Below are positions 45,237 through 54,422 of a DNA stretch of 64,000 nt, piece by piece. The translations under genes were made by a program, and so were the position numbers. Under the pieces are notes generated by a model that was not told where the DNA came from, did no database searches, and saw only the letters and a program-made list of their open reading frames with translations. The stretch is from Bradyrhizobium symbiodeficiens (GTDB taxonomy: Bacteria > Pseudomonadota > Alphaproteobacteria > Rhizobiales > Xanthobacteraceae): assembly GCF_002266465.3 (NCBI RefSeq), contig NZ_CP029427.2, positions 3,970,501-4,034,500 of the forward strand, read 5' to 3'. Position 1 is the first letter of the stretch. The number at the start of each line of letters is the position of its first letter.

Positions 45237-46208
45237 TCAATCCACCTTGATGTTCGCAGCCTTGATGATCGGCCACCATTTGGCGATCTCGGCCTTTTGC
45301 CGCGCGCCGAGCGCTTCGGGGGTGAGCTGGTCCTTCGGCGTCATCTCCAGGCCCTGGCCTTCGAGCTGCTTCCTCACGGCGGGATCGTTCAGCGCCTCCA
45401 CGGCTGCGGCGTTGAGCTTGGTCACGATCTCCTTCGGCGTGCCCTTCGGCACCCACAGGCCCGACCACAGCGTCATGTTGAAGCCCTTCAGGCCCGCCTC
45501 CTCCGCGGTCGGGATATCGGGCGCCGAGGCCAGGCGCTTGCTGTCGGTGATGGCGTAGGCGCGGATGGTGCCGGCGCGAACCTGGGCGATCGAGTTGGAG
45601 GTCTGGTCGACGATGATGTCGATCTGGCCGGCAATGAGATCGTTCAGCGCCGGCGCGGTGCCGCGATACGGCACGTATTGCAGCTTGATGCCGGAGACGC
45701 TCTCGAAATAGACGCCGGCGATGTGGCTGCCGGAGCCTGCGCCGGCGGTGCCCGCCGTCGGCGGCGACGGCCGCGACTTCAGCCATTCGATCAGCTCTTT
45801 CAGCGACGTCGCCGGCACCGCGTTCTTGCTGACGACGATCATCGGATTGCTCGGCAGCAGCACCACGGGCTCGAGGTCGGTGACGAGGTCGTATTTGAGC
45901 TTGTAGACGGCGCCGTTGGCGACGTGGGTGCCGAGATGGCCGAACGAGATTGTGTAGCCGTCCGGCGGCGATTGCACGGCACGGGCAACGCCGATCGAGC
46001 CGCCCGCGCCGGTGACGTTCTCGACCACGAGGGGCTGGCCGAGCGCAGTACGCATCCGCTCGGCGAGCACACGCGCCATCGCATCCGACGGTCCGCCGGC
46101 CGCGAAGGGCACGATGATGGTGATGGGATGGGTGGGATAGTCATCGGCGCGCGCGGCGCCGGTCACAGTGAGAACAGCAAACAGCGCAGCCCAGACGGCC
46201 TTCGTCAT
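45237..46208 (-). CDS. Bug/TctC-family tripartite transporter substrate-binding protein
   Basis: 323 residues with a signal peptide (AVWAALFAVLTVTGAARA) and the family opening YPTHPITIIVPFAAGGPSDAMAR. Further landmarks are VVENVTGAGGSIGVA, YVPYRGTAPALNDLIAGQIDI and DIPTAEEAGLKGFN. These periplasmic proteins bind carboxylates for TctAB permeases, but most occur, like this one, without a permease next door. The ligand cannot be predicted. Confidence 0.92.
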   Translation of the reverse strand: MTKAVWAALFAVLTVTGAARADDYPTHPITIIVPFAAGGPSDAMARVLAERMRTALGQPLVVENVTGAGGSIGVARAVQSPPDGYTISFGHLGTHVANGAVYKLKYDLVTDLEPVVLLPSNPMIVVSKNAVPATSLKELIEWLKSRPSPPTAGTAGAGSGSHIAGVYFESVSGIKLQYVPYRGTAPALNDLIAGQIDIIVDQTSNSIAQVRAGTIRAYAITDSKRLASAPDIPTAEEAGLKGFNMTLWSGLWVPKGTPKEIVTKLNAAAVEALNDPAVRKQLEGQGLEMTPKDQLTPEALGARQKAEIAKWWPIIKAANIKVD

Positions 46209-46243
46209 TGTCTTCTCCCAGCAATGTCATTGTTGTTTTTCTT

Positions 46244-46410
46244 CACCTCGCCCCGCTTGCGGGAAGAGGTCGAATTGCGAAGTAGTTCGGGTAAGGGGAG
46301 TCTCCGCGAACGCAACCAGCACCGTGTTTGCGGAAGCAGCCCCTCACCCCCGGCCCTCCCAGCGCGAGCAAAGCTCGTCGCGCCCCCGCAAGAACGGGGC
46401 GAGGGAGAAC
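46244..46410. repeat. Intergenic repeat (family E)
   Basis: CACCTCGCCCCGCTTGCGGGAAGAGGTCG at the left and CCCTCACCCCCGG...GCAAGAACGGGGCGAGGG at the right. This is the widely dispersed rhizobial element with imperfect inverted ends, between the binding-protein start and the threonine-synthase-like stop. Confidence 0.65.
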
Positions 46411-46414
46411 TAAG

Positions 46415-47656
46415 CTAAAACTGCGTGTAGTCGATCGGCTTGTGACGATCGAGCGTGCGGTCGACTTTCGGCAGCGGATATTTCAGACCCGTCGCGCAGT
46501 TGAACAGCATGACGCGGTCGGCCTTCGAGACGCGACCATCGGCGAGGCTGTCCTTGTAGGCGGCATAAGTCGCGGCGCCCTCGGGGCAGAGCAAGAGCCC
46601 CTCCTCACGCGCGACCTCGTTCAGCGCCGCCGAGATCTTGTCGTCATCGACCGCGATGGCGAAGCCCTTGCTCTCGCGCACCGCGCGCAGGATCAGGAAA
46701 TCGCCGATCGCCTGCGGCACGCGGATGCCCGACGCGATGGTGTGGGCGTCCTCCCAGCGCGTGGCGTGCTCGGTGCCGGCCTCGTAGGCGCGCACCATCG
46801 GCGCACAGCCGGAGGCCTGCACCGCGACCATGCGCGGACGCTTGGAGCCGATGAACCCGATCTTCTCGAGTTCGTCGAACGCCTTCCACATGCCGATCAG
46901 GCCCGTGCCGCCGCCGGTCGGATAGAAGATCACGTCGGGCACGTCCCAGCCGAGTTGCTCGGCGAGCTCGAGGCCCATCGTCTTCTTGCCCTCGATGCGA
47001 TACGGCTCCTTCAACGTCGAGGTGTCGAACCAACCGACCTTGGCCTTGCCCTCGCCGACGATCTTGCCGCAATCGTCGATGTAGCCGTTGACGCGGTAGA
47101 CGGTCGCGCCCTGCAGCTCGATCTCGCTGACATTCACCTCGGGCGTGTCAGCCGGACAGAAGATCGTGGTCTTGATGCCGCAGCTCGTCGCATAGGCGGC
47201 CAGCGCCGCACCGGCATTGCCGTTGGTCGGCATCGCCATATGCTTGATGCCAAGCGCCTTGCCCATCGACACCGCCATCACGAGGCCGCGCGCCTTGAAC
47301 GAGCCGGTCGGCAGGCGGCCTTCATCTTTCACGATGATCTCGCCGCCGCCGAGTTTCTTGCCGAGCTTCGGCAGTCGGATCAGCGGCGTCGTCACCTCGC
47401 CGAGCGAGACGATGTCCTGGCATTTGCGCACCGGCAGCAATTCGCGATAGCGCCACATGTCGGCGGGTCGCTGCGCAAGTGCGTCGTTGGTCAGCGACTT
47501 CTTCACGCCGGCGAGATCGTAGCGCACCAGCAGCGGCTTGCCGGCCTTGGAGAGATTGTGGACCTGGTCGGCGGCGTAGTGGTCGCCCTCCATCGCGCAT
47601 TCGAGATGGGTGACGAAGGTCGGTCGTTCGATAGTGAGATTGTCGTTGTCGTGCAT
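46415..47656 (-). CDS. Threonine synthase-like PLP enzyme
   Basis: 413 residues from the ATG at 47656 (MHDNDNLTIERPTFV); an upstream start adds 14 residues. A fold-type II PLP enzyme: Schiff-base lysine in LPTGSFKARGL, the asparagine-bearing TNGNAGAALAAYA, and the phosphate loop YPTGGGTGLIGMW. It would convert O-phosphohomoserine to threonine; a related beta-eliminating or racemase activity cannot be excluded, as rhizobia usually have another thrC. It sits downstream of lpdA on the same strand but beyond a palindromic repeat, so it is probably a separate unit. Confidence 0.85.
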   Translation of the reverse strand: MHDNDNLTIERPTFVTHLECAMEGDHYAADQVHNLSKAGKPLLVRYDLAGVKKSLTNDALAQRPADMWRYRELLPVRKCQDIVSLGEVTTPLIRLPKLGKKLGGGEIIVKDEGRLPTGSFKARGLVMAVSMGKALGIKHMAMPTNGNAGAALAAYATSCGIKTTIFCPADTPEVNVSEIELQGATVYRVNGYIDDCGKIVGEGKAKVGWFDTSTLKEPYRIEGKKTMGLELAEQLGWDVPDVIFYPTGGGTGLIGMWKAFDELEKIGFIGSKRPRMVAVQASGCAPMVRAYEAGTEHATRWEDAHTIASGIRVPQAIGDFLILRAVRESKGFAIAVDDDKISAALNEVAREEGLLLCPEGAATYAAYKDSLADGRVSKADRVMLFNCATGLKYPLPKVDRTLDRHKPIDYTQF

Positions 47657-47700
47657 GGCTCGATCTTTCTTCTTTCTTGTGTCGCCAGTTTCTTGCATCC

Positions 47701-47782
47701 GTCAGTGCCGGGCTTGACCCGGCAATCCATCACTTGAATAGCAGCTCGTTTGATGGATGCGCGGGTCAAGCCCGCGCATGAC
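47701..47782. repeat. Palindromic intergenic repeat (family A)
   Basis: GTCAGTGCCGGGCTTGACCCGGCAATCCAT on one side and GATGGATGCGCGGGTCAAGCCCGCGCATGAC on the other, the same plan as the element at 1122-1206. It separates lpdA from the threonine-synthase-like gene. Confidence 0.75.
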
Positions 47783-47796
47783 GAGCGGAGAACGAA

Positions 47797-49218
47797 TCAA
47801 ATATTCAACACCCGTCCATACGCATCCAGCACGGCCTCCTTCATCATCTCCGACAGGGTCGGATGCGGGAATACCGTGTGCATCAGCTCTTCTTCCGTGG
47901 TCTCCAGGTTCATGGCGACGACGTAGCCCTGGATCAGCTCGGTGACCTCGGCGCCGACCATGTGGGCCCCTAACAGCTGGCCGGTCTTCTTGTCGAAGAT
48001 GACCTTGACCAGGCCCTGATCCTCCCCGAGCGCGATCGCCTTGCCGTTGCCGACGAAGGGGAAGCGGCCGACGCGGATCTCGCGGCCGCCTTCTTTCGCC
48101 TTGGCTTCGGTGAGGCCGACCGAGGCCACCTGCGGATTGCAATAGGTGCAGCCGGGGATCAGCAGCTTGTCCATGGGATGCGGGTGCAGGCCCTTGATCG
48201 CCTCGACGCAGATCACGCCTTCATGCTCGGCCTTGTGTGCGAGCATCGGGGGACCCGCGACGTCGCCGATGGCGTAGATACCGGGGACGTTGGTCTTGCC
48301 ATAGCCGTCGATCACGACACAGCCGCGCTCGGTCTTCACGCCGAGCTTTTCGAGGCCGAGATTCTCGATGTTGCCGACGACGCCGACGGCGGAGATGACG
48401 CGCTCGAACTCTGTCGTGACAGGCTTGCCCTTGCCGTCGTCGATGGTGGCGACGACGCTGTCGGCCTTCTTCTCGAGCTTGGTCACCTTGGTCGAGGACA
48501 TGATCTTGATGCCCTGCTTCTCCAGGCGCTTGCGGGCAAGGCCCGCGATCTCGGCGTCCTCGACGGGCAGGATCTGCGGCAGCACCTCGACGACGGTGAC
48601 CTCCGAGCCCATGGTGTGGAAGAACGAAGCGAACTCGATGCCGATCGCGCCGGAGCCGACCACCAGCAGCGATTTGGGCATCTTCTCCGGGACCATCGCC
48701 TCGAAATAGGTCCAGATCAGCTTCTTGTCGGGCTCGAGCCCCGGCAGCACGCGCGGACGCGCGCCGGTGGCGACGATGATGTGCTTGGCCTGATAGCTCC
48801 CCTCGCCCAGCGCGCCCTTCGGCGCCTCGACGTCGGATTTCTTCACGGTGACCTTGCCGGGCGCGTCGATCGTCGCCGCGCCCCAGATCACGCTGACCTT
48901 GTTCTTCTTCATCAGGAAGCCGACGCCGTCGTTGAGCCGCTTCGAGACGCCGCGCGAGCGCTGCACCACCGCCTTCGGATCGAACGACACCTTCTCCGCC
49001 GACAGGCCGTAATCCCCGGCATGCTGCATGTAGTGATAGATCTCCGCCGAGCGCAGCAGCGCCTTGGTCGGGATACAACCCCAGTTCAGGCAGATGCCGC
49101 CGAGATACGACTTCTCGACGATCGCGGTCTTGAGGCCGAGCTGGGCGGCGCGGATCGCGGCGACGTAGCCGCCGGGACCGGAGCCGATGATGATGACGTC
49201 GAAGGATGTGTCGGCCAT
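47797..49218 (-). CDS. lpdA: Dihydrolipoamide dehydrogenase (E3)
   Basis: 473-residue flavoprotein that reoxidises dihydrolipoyl groups of the pyruvate dehydrogenase complex with NAD. FAD-binding IIGSGPGGYVAAIRAAQLG, the redox pair GGICLNWGCIPTK, NAD-binding VVGSGAIGIEFASFF, the second FAD motif IYAIGDVAG, and the C-terminal His-Glu active-site pair HPTLSEMMKE are all present. Last gene of the pdh cluster, 17 bases from the small membrane-protein gene. Confidence 0.97.
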   Translation of the reverse strand: MADTSFDVIIIGSGPGGYVAAIRAAQLGLKTAIVEKSYLGGICLNWGCIPTKALLRSAEIYHYMQHAGDYGLSAEKVSFDPKAVVQRSRGVSKRLNDGVGFLMKKNKVSVIWGAATIDAPGKVTVKKSDVEAPKGALGEGSYQAKHIIVATGARPRVLPGLEPDKKLIWTYFEAMVPEKMPKSLLVVGSGAIGIEFASFFHTMGSEVTVVEVLPQILPVEDAEIAGLARKRLEKQGIKIMSSTKVTKLEKKADSVVATIDDGKGKPVTTEFERVISAVGVVGNIENLGLEKLGVKTERGCVVIDGYGKTNVPGIYAIGDVAGPPMLAHKAEHEGVICVEAIKGLHPHPMDKLLIPGCTYCNPQVASVGLTEAKAKEGGREIRVGRFPFVGNGKAIALGEDQGLVKVIFDKKTGQLLGAHMVGAEVTELIQGYVVAMNLETTEEELMHTVFPHPTLSEMMKEAVLDAYGRVLNI

Positions 49219-49235
49219 GGCGGCTCCCGTTCAAC

Positions 49236-49469
49236 TCAAGAGGCGCCGCGAGCGCGGCGCTTGACCAGAAAAGATCTCACCAGCCATTCGAGCATCACCG
49301 CCAGGACCATGACGGCCAGAGCGATGAGCACGATAGGCTGGGCGATGTTCCGTGCCAGTTGCTCGCCGGCAAAGAACGCAGAGTGCAGAAAATCGAGCCC
49401 GATCGGGTTGAGCGCGACGACGGCTCCGAGCAGCAGCGATATCCATGGCCAGCGGGTACGGACATGCAA
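49236..49469 (-). CDS. Small membrane protein in the pdh cluster
   Basis: 77 residues with two hydrophobic helices (WISLLLGAVVALNPIGLDFLH and PIVLIALAVMVLAVMLEWLV) and a basic tail (KRRARGAS). It sits between pdhC (22 bases) and lpdA (17 bases) on the same strand, so it is cotranscribed. No known family; a membrane tether or an unrelated passenger are both possible. Confidence 0.75.
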   Translation of the reverse strand: MHVRTRWPWISLLLGAVVALNPIGLDFLHSAFFAGEQLARNIAQPIVLIALAVMVLAVMLEWLVRSFLVKRRARGAS

Positions 49470-49491
49470 AATTGCCCCCTCTGCCGCGGCG

Positions 49492-50847
49492 TCAGACCAT
49501 CATCATCACGGGGTTTTCGATCAGCTGCTTGAACGCGCCGATCAGCTCGGCACCGAGCGCGCCATCGATGGCGCGGTGATCGCAGGACAGGGTCACGCTC
49601 ATCATGTGCGCGATCTCGATCTTGCCGCCGCGCACGACGGGGCGCTCCTCGCTGGTGCCGACCGCGAGGATGGTGGCATGCGGCGGGTTGATCACGGCGG
49701 TGAAGTGGCTGATGCCGTACATGCCGAGGTTGGAGACGGCGGTGGTGCCGCCCTGATACTCTTCCGGCTTCAGCTTGCGGGAGCGGGCGCGCGCGGCAAA
49801 GTCCTTCATCTCGTTGGAGATGGTGGAGAGCGTCTTGGTCTCCGCTTTCCGGATGATCGGCGTGATCAGGCCGCCGGGCATCGCTACCGCAACGCCGACG
49901 TCGGAATGATGGTGCTTGACCATGCCGCTTTCGGTCCAGCTGACGTTGCAGTTCGGGATCTTCTGCAGCGCGACCGCCATCGCCTTGATGACGAAGTCGT
50001 TGACCGAGATCTTGTAGAGCGGCTTCTTTTCCTTGTCCTTCGGCGCGGCGGCATTGATCTCCTCACGCGCGGTGAGCAGCTTGCCGATGTCGCAGTCCAT
50101 CGTGAGATAGAAATGCGGGACGTTCTGGATCGACGCGGTTAGGCGCTGCGCGATGGTGCGGCGCATGCCGTCGTGCGGGACGACCTCGTAGGAGCCGGGC
50201 TCGAACAGCGACAGGATCTGCTTGTCCGACATGGTCGGAGCGATCGAGGGTGCACCTGACGGTGCCGCAGCGGGTGCCTTGAGACCCTTGCCGGACTTGG
50301 CCTGCTCGACGTCGCGCGCGACCACGCGGCCGTGCGGGCCGCTGCCGGTGACCATGCCGACATCGATGCCGGCTTCTTTGGCCAGACGCCGCGCCAGCGG
50401 CGAGGAGAACACGCGGCCGGCTTGGCCGTTGCTCTGTGCGGCCGGTGCTGCGGCCTGCGGCGCAGGTGCAGCAGCGGGCGGCGGGGCCGCTTTGGGCGCA
50501 GCAGGCGCAGCTGCGGGAGCCGGCGCCGCAGCAGGAGCCTCGGCAGCTTTCGGAGGTGCGGCTGAAGCGCTGGGCTTGGCGGCACCCGCGGCCTTGACGT
50601 CCTCACCTTCGCCGGCGAGCACCGCGATCACGTCGTTGACCGGAACGTCCTGCGTGCCCTCGGGCACCAGGATCCTGGCGATCGTGCCCTCGTCAATGGC
50701 CTCGACCTCCATGGTCGCCTTGTCGGTCTCGATCTCGGCGATGACATCGCCGGATTTGACCTTGTCGCCTTCCTTCTTCAGCCATTTGGCGAGGTTGCCC
50801 TTCTCCATCGTCGGCGAGAGAGCGGGCATCAGGATGTTGATGGGCAT
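49492..50847 (-). CDS. pdhC: Pyruvate dehydrogenase E2, dihydrolipoamide acetyltransferase
   Basis: 451 residues. The N-terminal lipoyl domain carries the lipoylated lysine in ETDKATMEVEA. A long Ala/Pro linker follows, then the peripheral subunit-binding domain (SSPLARRLAKEAGIDVGMVTGSGPHGRVVARDV) and the catalytic domain ending LSCDHRAIDGALGAELI, with the His-Asp motif (HRAID) conserved. It transfers acetyl groups to CoA at the core of the complex. Confidence 0.97.
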   Translation of the reverse strand: MPINILMPALSPTMEKGNLAKWLKKEGDKVKSGDVIAEIETDKATMEVEAIDEGTIARILVPEGTQDVPVNDVIAVLAGEGEDVKAAGAAKPSASAAPPKAAEAPAAAPAPAAAPAAPKAAPPPAAAPAPQAAAPAAQSNGQAGRVFSSPLARRLAKEAGIDVGMVTGSGPHGRVVARDVEQAKSGKGLKAPAAAPSGAPSIAPTMSDKQILSLFEPGSYEVVPHDGMRRTIAQRLTASIQNVPHFYLTMDCDIGKLLTAREEINAAAPKDKEKKPLYKISVNDFVIKAMAVALQKIPNCNVSWTESGMVKHHHSDVGVAVAMPGGLITPIIRKAETKTLSTISNEMKDFAARARSRKLKPEEYQGGTTAVSNLGMYGISHFTAVINPPHATILAVGTSEERPVVRGGKIEIAHMMSVTLSCDHRAIDGALGAELIGAFKQLIENPVMMMV

Positions 50848-50909
50848 GCTGACCTCAAGAAGAACTTTGCAAAAATTCGCCTCCGACAGCGGAGACGAAC
50901 AGACCAGGT

Positions 50910-51362
50910 TTAGTTGCCGATATCGCCCTGCCAGAGGCGCTCATTGGCAGGGATGGAACGCCAATTCTTCATCATTGTGATGGAGCGGTCGTCGGCAAGA
51001 TCGATCCAGGGAATGCCGAACTTGTCGAGGATGTCCTTGGACCCCTCGAAGGTGACGGACTCTCCGATCACCACGAGCTTCACCTTGAACAGCCCCAGCG
51101 CGCCCGCGCACATCGAGCATGGCGACAGCGTGGTGTACATGACGGTGTCATGGAACGAGATCGCGCCGGCCTCGCGCAGGCAGCTCATCTCGCCATGCAG
51201 GATCGGATTGTTCTCCTGCACGCGGTTGTTATGGCCGCGGGCGATGATCTTGTTGTCGCGCGTCAGCACAGCGCCGATCGGCAGGCCGCCTTGCGCGATC
51301 GAGGCCTCCGCTTCGCGGATCGCCTCCAGCATGAAATCGAAATGATGCGCTTCGATCGCCAC
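50910..51362 (-). CDS. Zinc-dependent nucleoside/cytosine deaminase
   Basis: 150 residues from the GTG at 51362, two bases after the DUF5076 stop; the longer open frame upstream is antisense-like. The CDA-fold zinc site is complete: HGEMSCLREAG (His-x-Glu) and SPCSMCAGAL (PCxxC). The C-terminus (SITMMKNW, ANERLWQGDIGN) resembles yeast-type cytosine deaminase and related tRNA/nucleobase deaminases. Substrate not determined. Being wedged between pdhC and DUF5076 implies cotranscription with PDH without a clear metabolic reason. Confidence 0.88.
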   Translation of the reverse strand: MAIEAHHFDFMLEAIREAEASIAQGGLPIGAVLTRDNKIIARGHNNRVQENNPILHGEMSCLREAGAISFHDTVMYTTLSPCSMCAGALGLFKVKLVVIGESVTFEGSKDILDKFGIPWIDLADDRSITMMKNWRSIPANERLWQGDIGN

Positions 51363-51364
51363 GG

Positions 51365-51667
51365 TCAGTGCCCCTTGCCGCGCGGCGTCGTGGTGCCGGT
51401 GTCGGTCGGACGCTCGATCTCGGCCTGGAACATCTCCAGGATCCGGTTCAGTGCGTCCTCTTCGGTATATTCGCTCTCGCGCGCATAAGCACGCGCAGCA
51501 TGACGGGCGAGATCGACCAGCAGCAAGCCCCACATGTCGGGCTCCTCGAAGGCCCGCTGGAACGCCATCGACAGCCCGCCGTCCAGCACGAACACGCGCA
51601 GGATCTCGACCGCGTCGTCGCGGGCAAGGACGTCGGGTGGTAACGGCTGCTCCTTCGGGCCCGCCAT
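51365..51667 (-). CDS. DUF5076-type small protein
   Basis: 100 residues: LPPDVLARDDAVEILRVFVLDGGLSMAFQRAFEEPDMWGLLLVDLARHAARAY. This is the compact alphaproteobacterial family usually found inside pdh operons. It lies 3 bases after pdhB and 2 bases before the deaminase. Function unknown; constant linkage to pdhB suggests a PDH-related or assembly role. The family name is from memory. Confidence 0.8.
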   Translation of the reverse strand: MAGPKEQPLPPDVLARDDAVEILRVFVLDGGLSMAFQRAFEEPDMWGLLLVDLARHAARAYARESEYTEEDALNRILEMFQAEIERPTDTGTTTPRGKGH

Positions 51668-51670
51668 GGT

Positions 51671-53056
51671 CTACCTGTAGCAGACGGCTTTGGCGGCCTC
51701 GACCACCTCAGCCACCGAAGGCAGCGCGAGCTTCTCCAGGTTCGCCGCATAGGGCATCGGCACGTCCTTGCCGGAGACGCGCGCAACCGGCGCGTCCAGA
51801 TAGTCGAAGGCGCGCTCCATGATGCGCGCGGCGATCTCGGCGCCGACGCCGCTCTGGGCCCAGCCCTCTTCCACCGTGACGGCGCGGCCGGTCTTCTTCA
51901 CCGAGTTGATGATGGTCTCGGTGTCCATCGGGCGCAGCGTGCGCAAATCGATCACTTCGGCCTCGATGCCCTCCTTGGCGAGTTCGTCGGCGGCCTTCAG
52001 CGCGTAGGTCATGCCGTTCGACCAGGAGACGATGGTGACGTGACTGCCGGTGCGCACGATTCGAGCCTTGCCGATCGGGATGATGAAATCATCGAGCTTC
52101 GGCACCTCGCCGGTGTGGCCGTAGAGCACCTCGTTCTCGAGGAAGATCACCGGATTGGGATCGCGGATCGCAGCCTTGAGCAGGCCCTTGTAATCGGCGG
52201 CCGAGAACGGCGCGACGACCTTGAGGCCGGGGACGTTCGAGTACCAGGCCGAATAGTCCTGGCTGTGCTGGGCGGCGACGCGCGCGGCCGCGCCGTTGGG
52301 CCCGCGGAACACGATCGAGCAGCCCATCTGGCCGCCGGACATATAGAGCGTCTTGGCCGCGGAGTTGATGATCTGGTCGATCGCCTGCATGGCGAAGTTG
52401 AAGGTCATGAACTCCACGATGGGCTTGAGCCCCGTCATGGCGGCACCGACGCCGACGCCGGCAAAGCCGTGCTCGGTGATCGGGGTGTCGATCACGCGCT
52501 TGGCACCGAATTCCTGGAGCAGGCCCTGCGTCACCTTGTAGGCGCCCTGATATTCAGCGACCTCCTCGCCCATCACGAAGACATCGGCGTCACGGCGCAT
52601 CTCTTCGGCCATGGCGTCGCGCAAGGCTTCGCGGATCGTCTGCGTGATCATCTCGGTGCCGGCGGGCACTTCCGGATCGGGCTCGGCGACGGCCTGCGGC
52701 GCCGGCGCGGCTTTGGGCGCGGGCGCCTCGGCCTTTGCGGCGGCAGGCGGTGCGGATTCGGCGGCCTTCTGCGCAGCCGGCGCAGGCGCCTTCGCGAGGT
52801 CGTCGGCGCTTTCACCGTCGGCGAGGATGGTCGCGATCGGCGTGTTCACCGCGACGTCAGCAGTGCCCTCCGGGATCAGTATCTTGCCGAGCGTGCCCTC
52901 GTCGGTCGCTTCGACCTCCATGGTCGCCTTGTCGGTCTCGATCTCGGCGATGACATCACCCGACTTGATCGTCTCGCCCTCTTTTTTCAGCCATTTGGCG
53001 AGGTTGCCCTTCTCCATCGTGGGCGACAACGCGGGCATCAGCACTTGAATTGGCAT
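51671..53056 (-). CDS. pdhB: Pyruvate dehydrogenase E1 beta with N-terminal lipoyl domain
   Basis: 461 residues, longer than plain E1 beta (about 330) because an E2-like lipoyl domain (ALSPTMEKGNLAKWLKKEG, lipoyl Lys in ETDKATMEVEA) and an Ala/Pro linker precede the catalytic part. E1-beta landmarks: TQTIREALRDAMAEEM, EEVAEYQGAYKVTQGL, TPITEHGFAGVGVGAAM and VDLRTLRPMDTETI. This fused form is known in alphaproteobacteria. Thirty bases after pdhA on the same strand. Confidence 0.97.
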   Translation of the reverse strand: MPIQVLMPALSPTMEKGNLAKWLKKEGETIKSGDVIAEIETDKATMEVEATDEGTLGKILIPEGTADVAVNTPIATILADGESADDLAKAPAPAAQKAAESAPPAAAKAEAPAPKAAPAPQAVAEPDPEVPAGTEMITQTIREALRDAMAEEMRRDADVFVMGEEVAEYQGAYKVTQGLLQEFGAKRVIDTPITEHGFAGVGVGAAMTGLKPIVEFMTFNFAMQAIDQIINSAAKTLYMSGGQMGCSIVFRGPNGAAARVAAQHSQDYSAWYSNVPGLKVVAPFSAADYKGLLKAAIRDPNPVIFLENEVLYGHTGEVPKLDDFIIPIGKARIVRTGSHVTIVSWSNGMTYALKAADELAKEGIEAEVIDLRTLRPMDTETIINSVKKTGRAVTVEEGWAQSGVGAEIAARIMERAFDYLDAPVARVSGKDVPMPYAANLEKLALPSVAEVVEAAKAVCYR

Positions 53057-53085
53057 ATCGGCTCCAAAAGAAAGCTTGCGCGCGT

Positions 53086-54108
53086 TCAGCGGTAAATGTC
53101 GGTCCAGAGCTCGGCGGCATCCGGCTCGGGATCATGCTGGGCGAAATCTGCGGACGCGTTGACGATGTCGCGCACCTCGGCGTCGATCGCCTTGAGGTCG
53201 GCCTCGCTGACCTTGGCGGCCAACAGGCGGTTGCGCACCTGCTCGATCGGGTCCTGGTCGTGGCGGACCTTCTCGACTTCCTCGCGCGTGCGATATTTTG
53301 CAGGGTCGGACATCGAGTGGCCGCGATAGCGGTAGGTCTGCATCTCCAGGATGAAGGGGCCCTTGCCAGCGCGGCACCAGGCCGCAGCCTCCTCGCCCGC
53401 GGCCTTGACGGCGCGGACGTCCATGCCGTCGATCTGCTTGCCGGGGATGTTGAACGACGCGCCGCGCTTGGAGAAATCCTGCTGTGCCGAGGCGCGCGAG
53501 ACCGATGTGCCCATGGCGTAGCGGTTGTTCTCGATGACGTAGATCACCGGCAGCTTCCAGAGCTCCGCCATGTTGAAACTCTCATAGACCTGGCCCTGGT
53601 TGGCCGCGCCGTCGCCGAAATAGGTGACGCTGACATTGCCGTTACCGCGATAATTGTTGGCGAAGGCGAGACCCGTGCCGAGCGAGACCTGGGCGCCGAC
53701 GATGCCGTGGCCGCCGTAGAAGTGCTTCTCCTTGCTGAACATGTGCATGGAGCCGCCCTTGCCCTTGGAATAACCGCCGCGGCGGCCCGTGAGCTCGGCC
53801 ATGACGCCGTTGGCATCCATCCCGGTGGCAAGCATGTGGCCGTGATCGCGATAGCCGGTGATGACCTGATCGCCCTGCTTCAGGGCCATCTGCATGCCGA
53901 CCACCACGGCCTCCTGGCCGATATAGAGGTGGCAGAAGCCGCCGATCGCGCCCATGCCGTAGAGCTGGCCGGCCTTTTCCTCGAACCGCCGGATCAGGAG
54001 CATGTCGCGGAGCGCCTTGAGCTCCTGCTCCCTGGTGAATTCCGGGGGCGAACCGCCGTCGGTCTTGTCTTGTGGCGTGCTTGCGGCGGCTTTCTTGGGT
54101 GCGGCCAT
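53086..54108 (-). CDS. pdhA: Pyruvate dehydrogenase E1 alpha
   Basis: 340 residues. The thiamine-diphosphate motif GDGAANQGQVYESFNMA...NN is intact, as are the phosphorylation-loop-like YRYRGHSMSDPAKYR and the substrate-side GGHGIVGAQVSLGTG. With E1 beta it decarboxylates pyruvate and acetylates lipoyl groups, supplying acetyl-CoA. First gene of the pdhA-pdhB-DUF5076-deaminase-pdhC-membrane protein-lpdA run. Confidence 0.97.
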   Translation of the reverse strand: MAAPKKAAASTPQDKTDGGSPPEFTREQELKALRDMLLIRRFEEKAGQLYGMGAIGGFCHLYIGQEAVVVGMQMALKQGDQVITGYRDHGHMLATGMDANGVMAELTGRRGGYSKGKGGSMHMFSKEKHFYGGHGIVGAQVSLGTGLAFANNYRGNGNVSVTYFGDGAANQGQVYESFNMAELWKLPVIYVIENNRYAMGTSVSRASAQQDFSKRGASFNIPGKQIDGMDVRAVKAAGEEAAAWCRAGKGPFILEMQTYRYRGHSMSDPAKYRTREEVEKVRHDQDPIEQVRNRLLAAKVSEADLKAIDAEVRDIVNASADFAQHDPEPDAAELWTDIYR

Positions 54109-54422
54109 AGGAATTCCGGGTCAGAGAAAACTTTCGTCCTCTCTAACCCAACTCAAACGGGCGCGAAAGCGCTGCGGCGACGCGGCACAGGTTTCGTTAT
54201 GCCGCACTGCAACGTGATCGAAATATTGCACAACGTTTGGCGCTCATCGGGCAACATTAGCTCCAAACTCACGTCAAGGTGTGTGGAGAGCCAGATCGCA
54301 GACGCGCCGAGGTCATTCGCGCGACGGCAGCGCGCTCTGCGCATATCTTGGTCGCGTCGGCTCGACGGAATCAGCGAGGGGTCGCTGTGCTCGGGGAGGC
54401 AGCAGCGCGCGCCGAGCCCGCA
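54109..54422. other. Upstream region of the pdh operon
   Basis: 314 bases between the pdhA start and the ftsB stop. On the reverse strand a TTGACG near 54276 is a candidate -35 element, but no matching -10 was evident. No palindrome or gene is seen. Confidence 0.4.

Noticed and set aside
48178..50142. 654-residue plus-strand frame over lpdA and pdhC
   Set aside because: Shadow frame rich in His, Asp and Arg; both minus-strand enzymes are certain.
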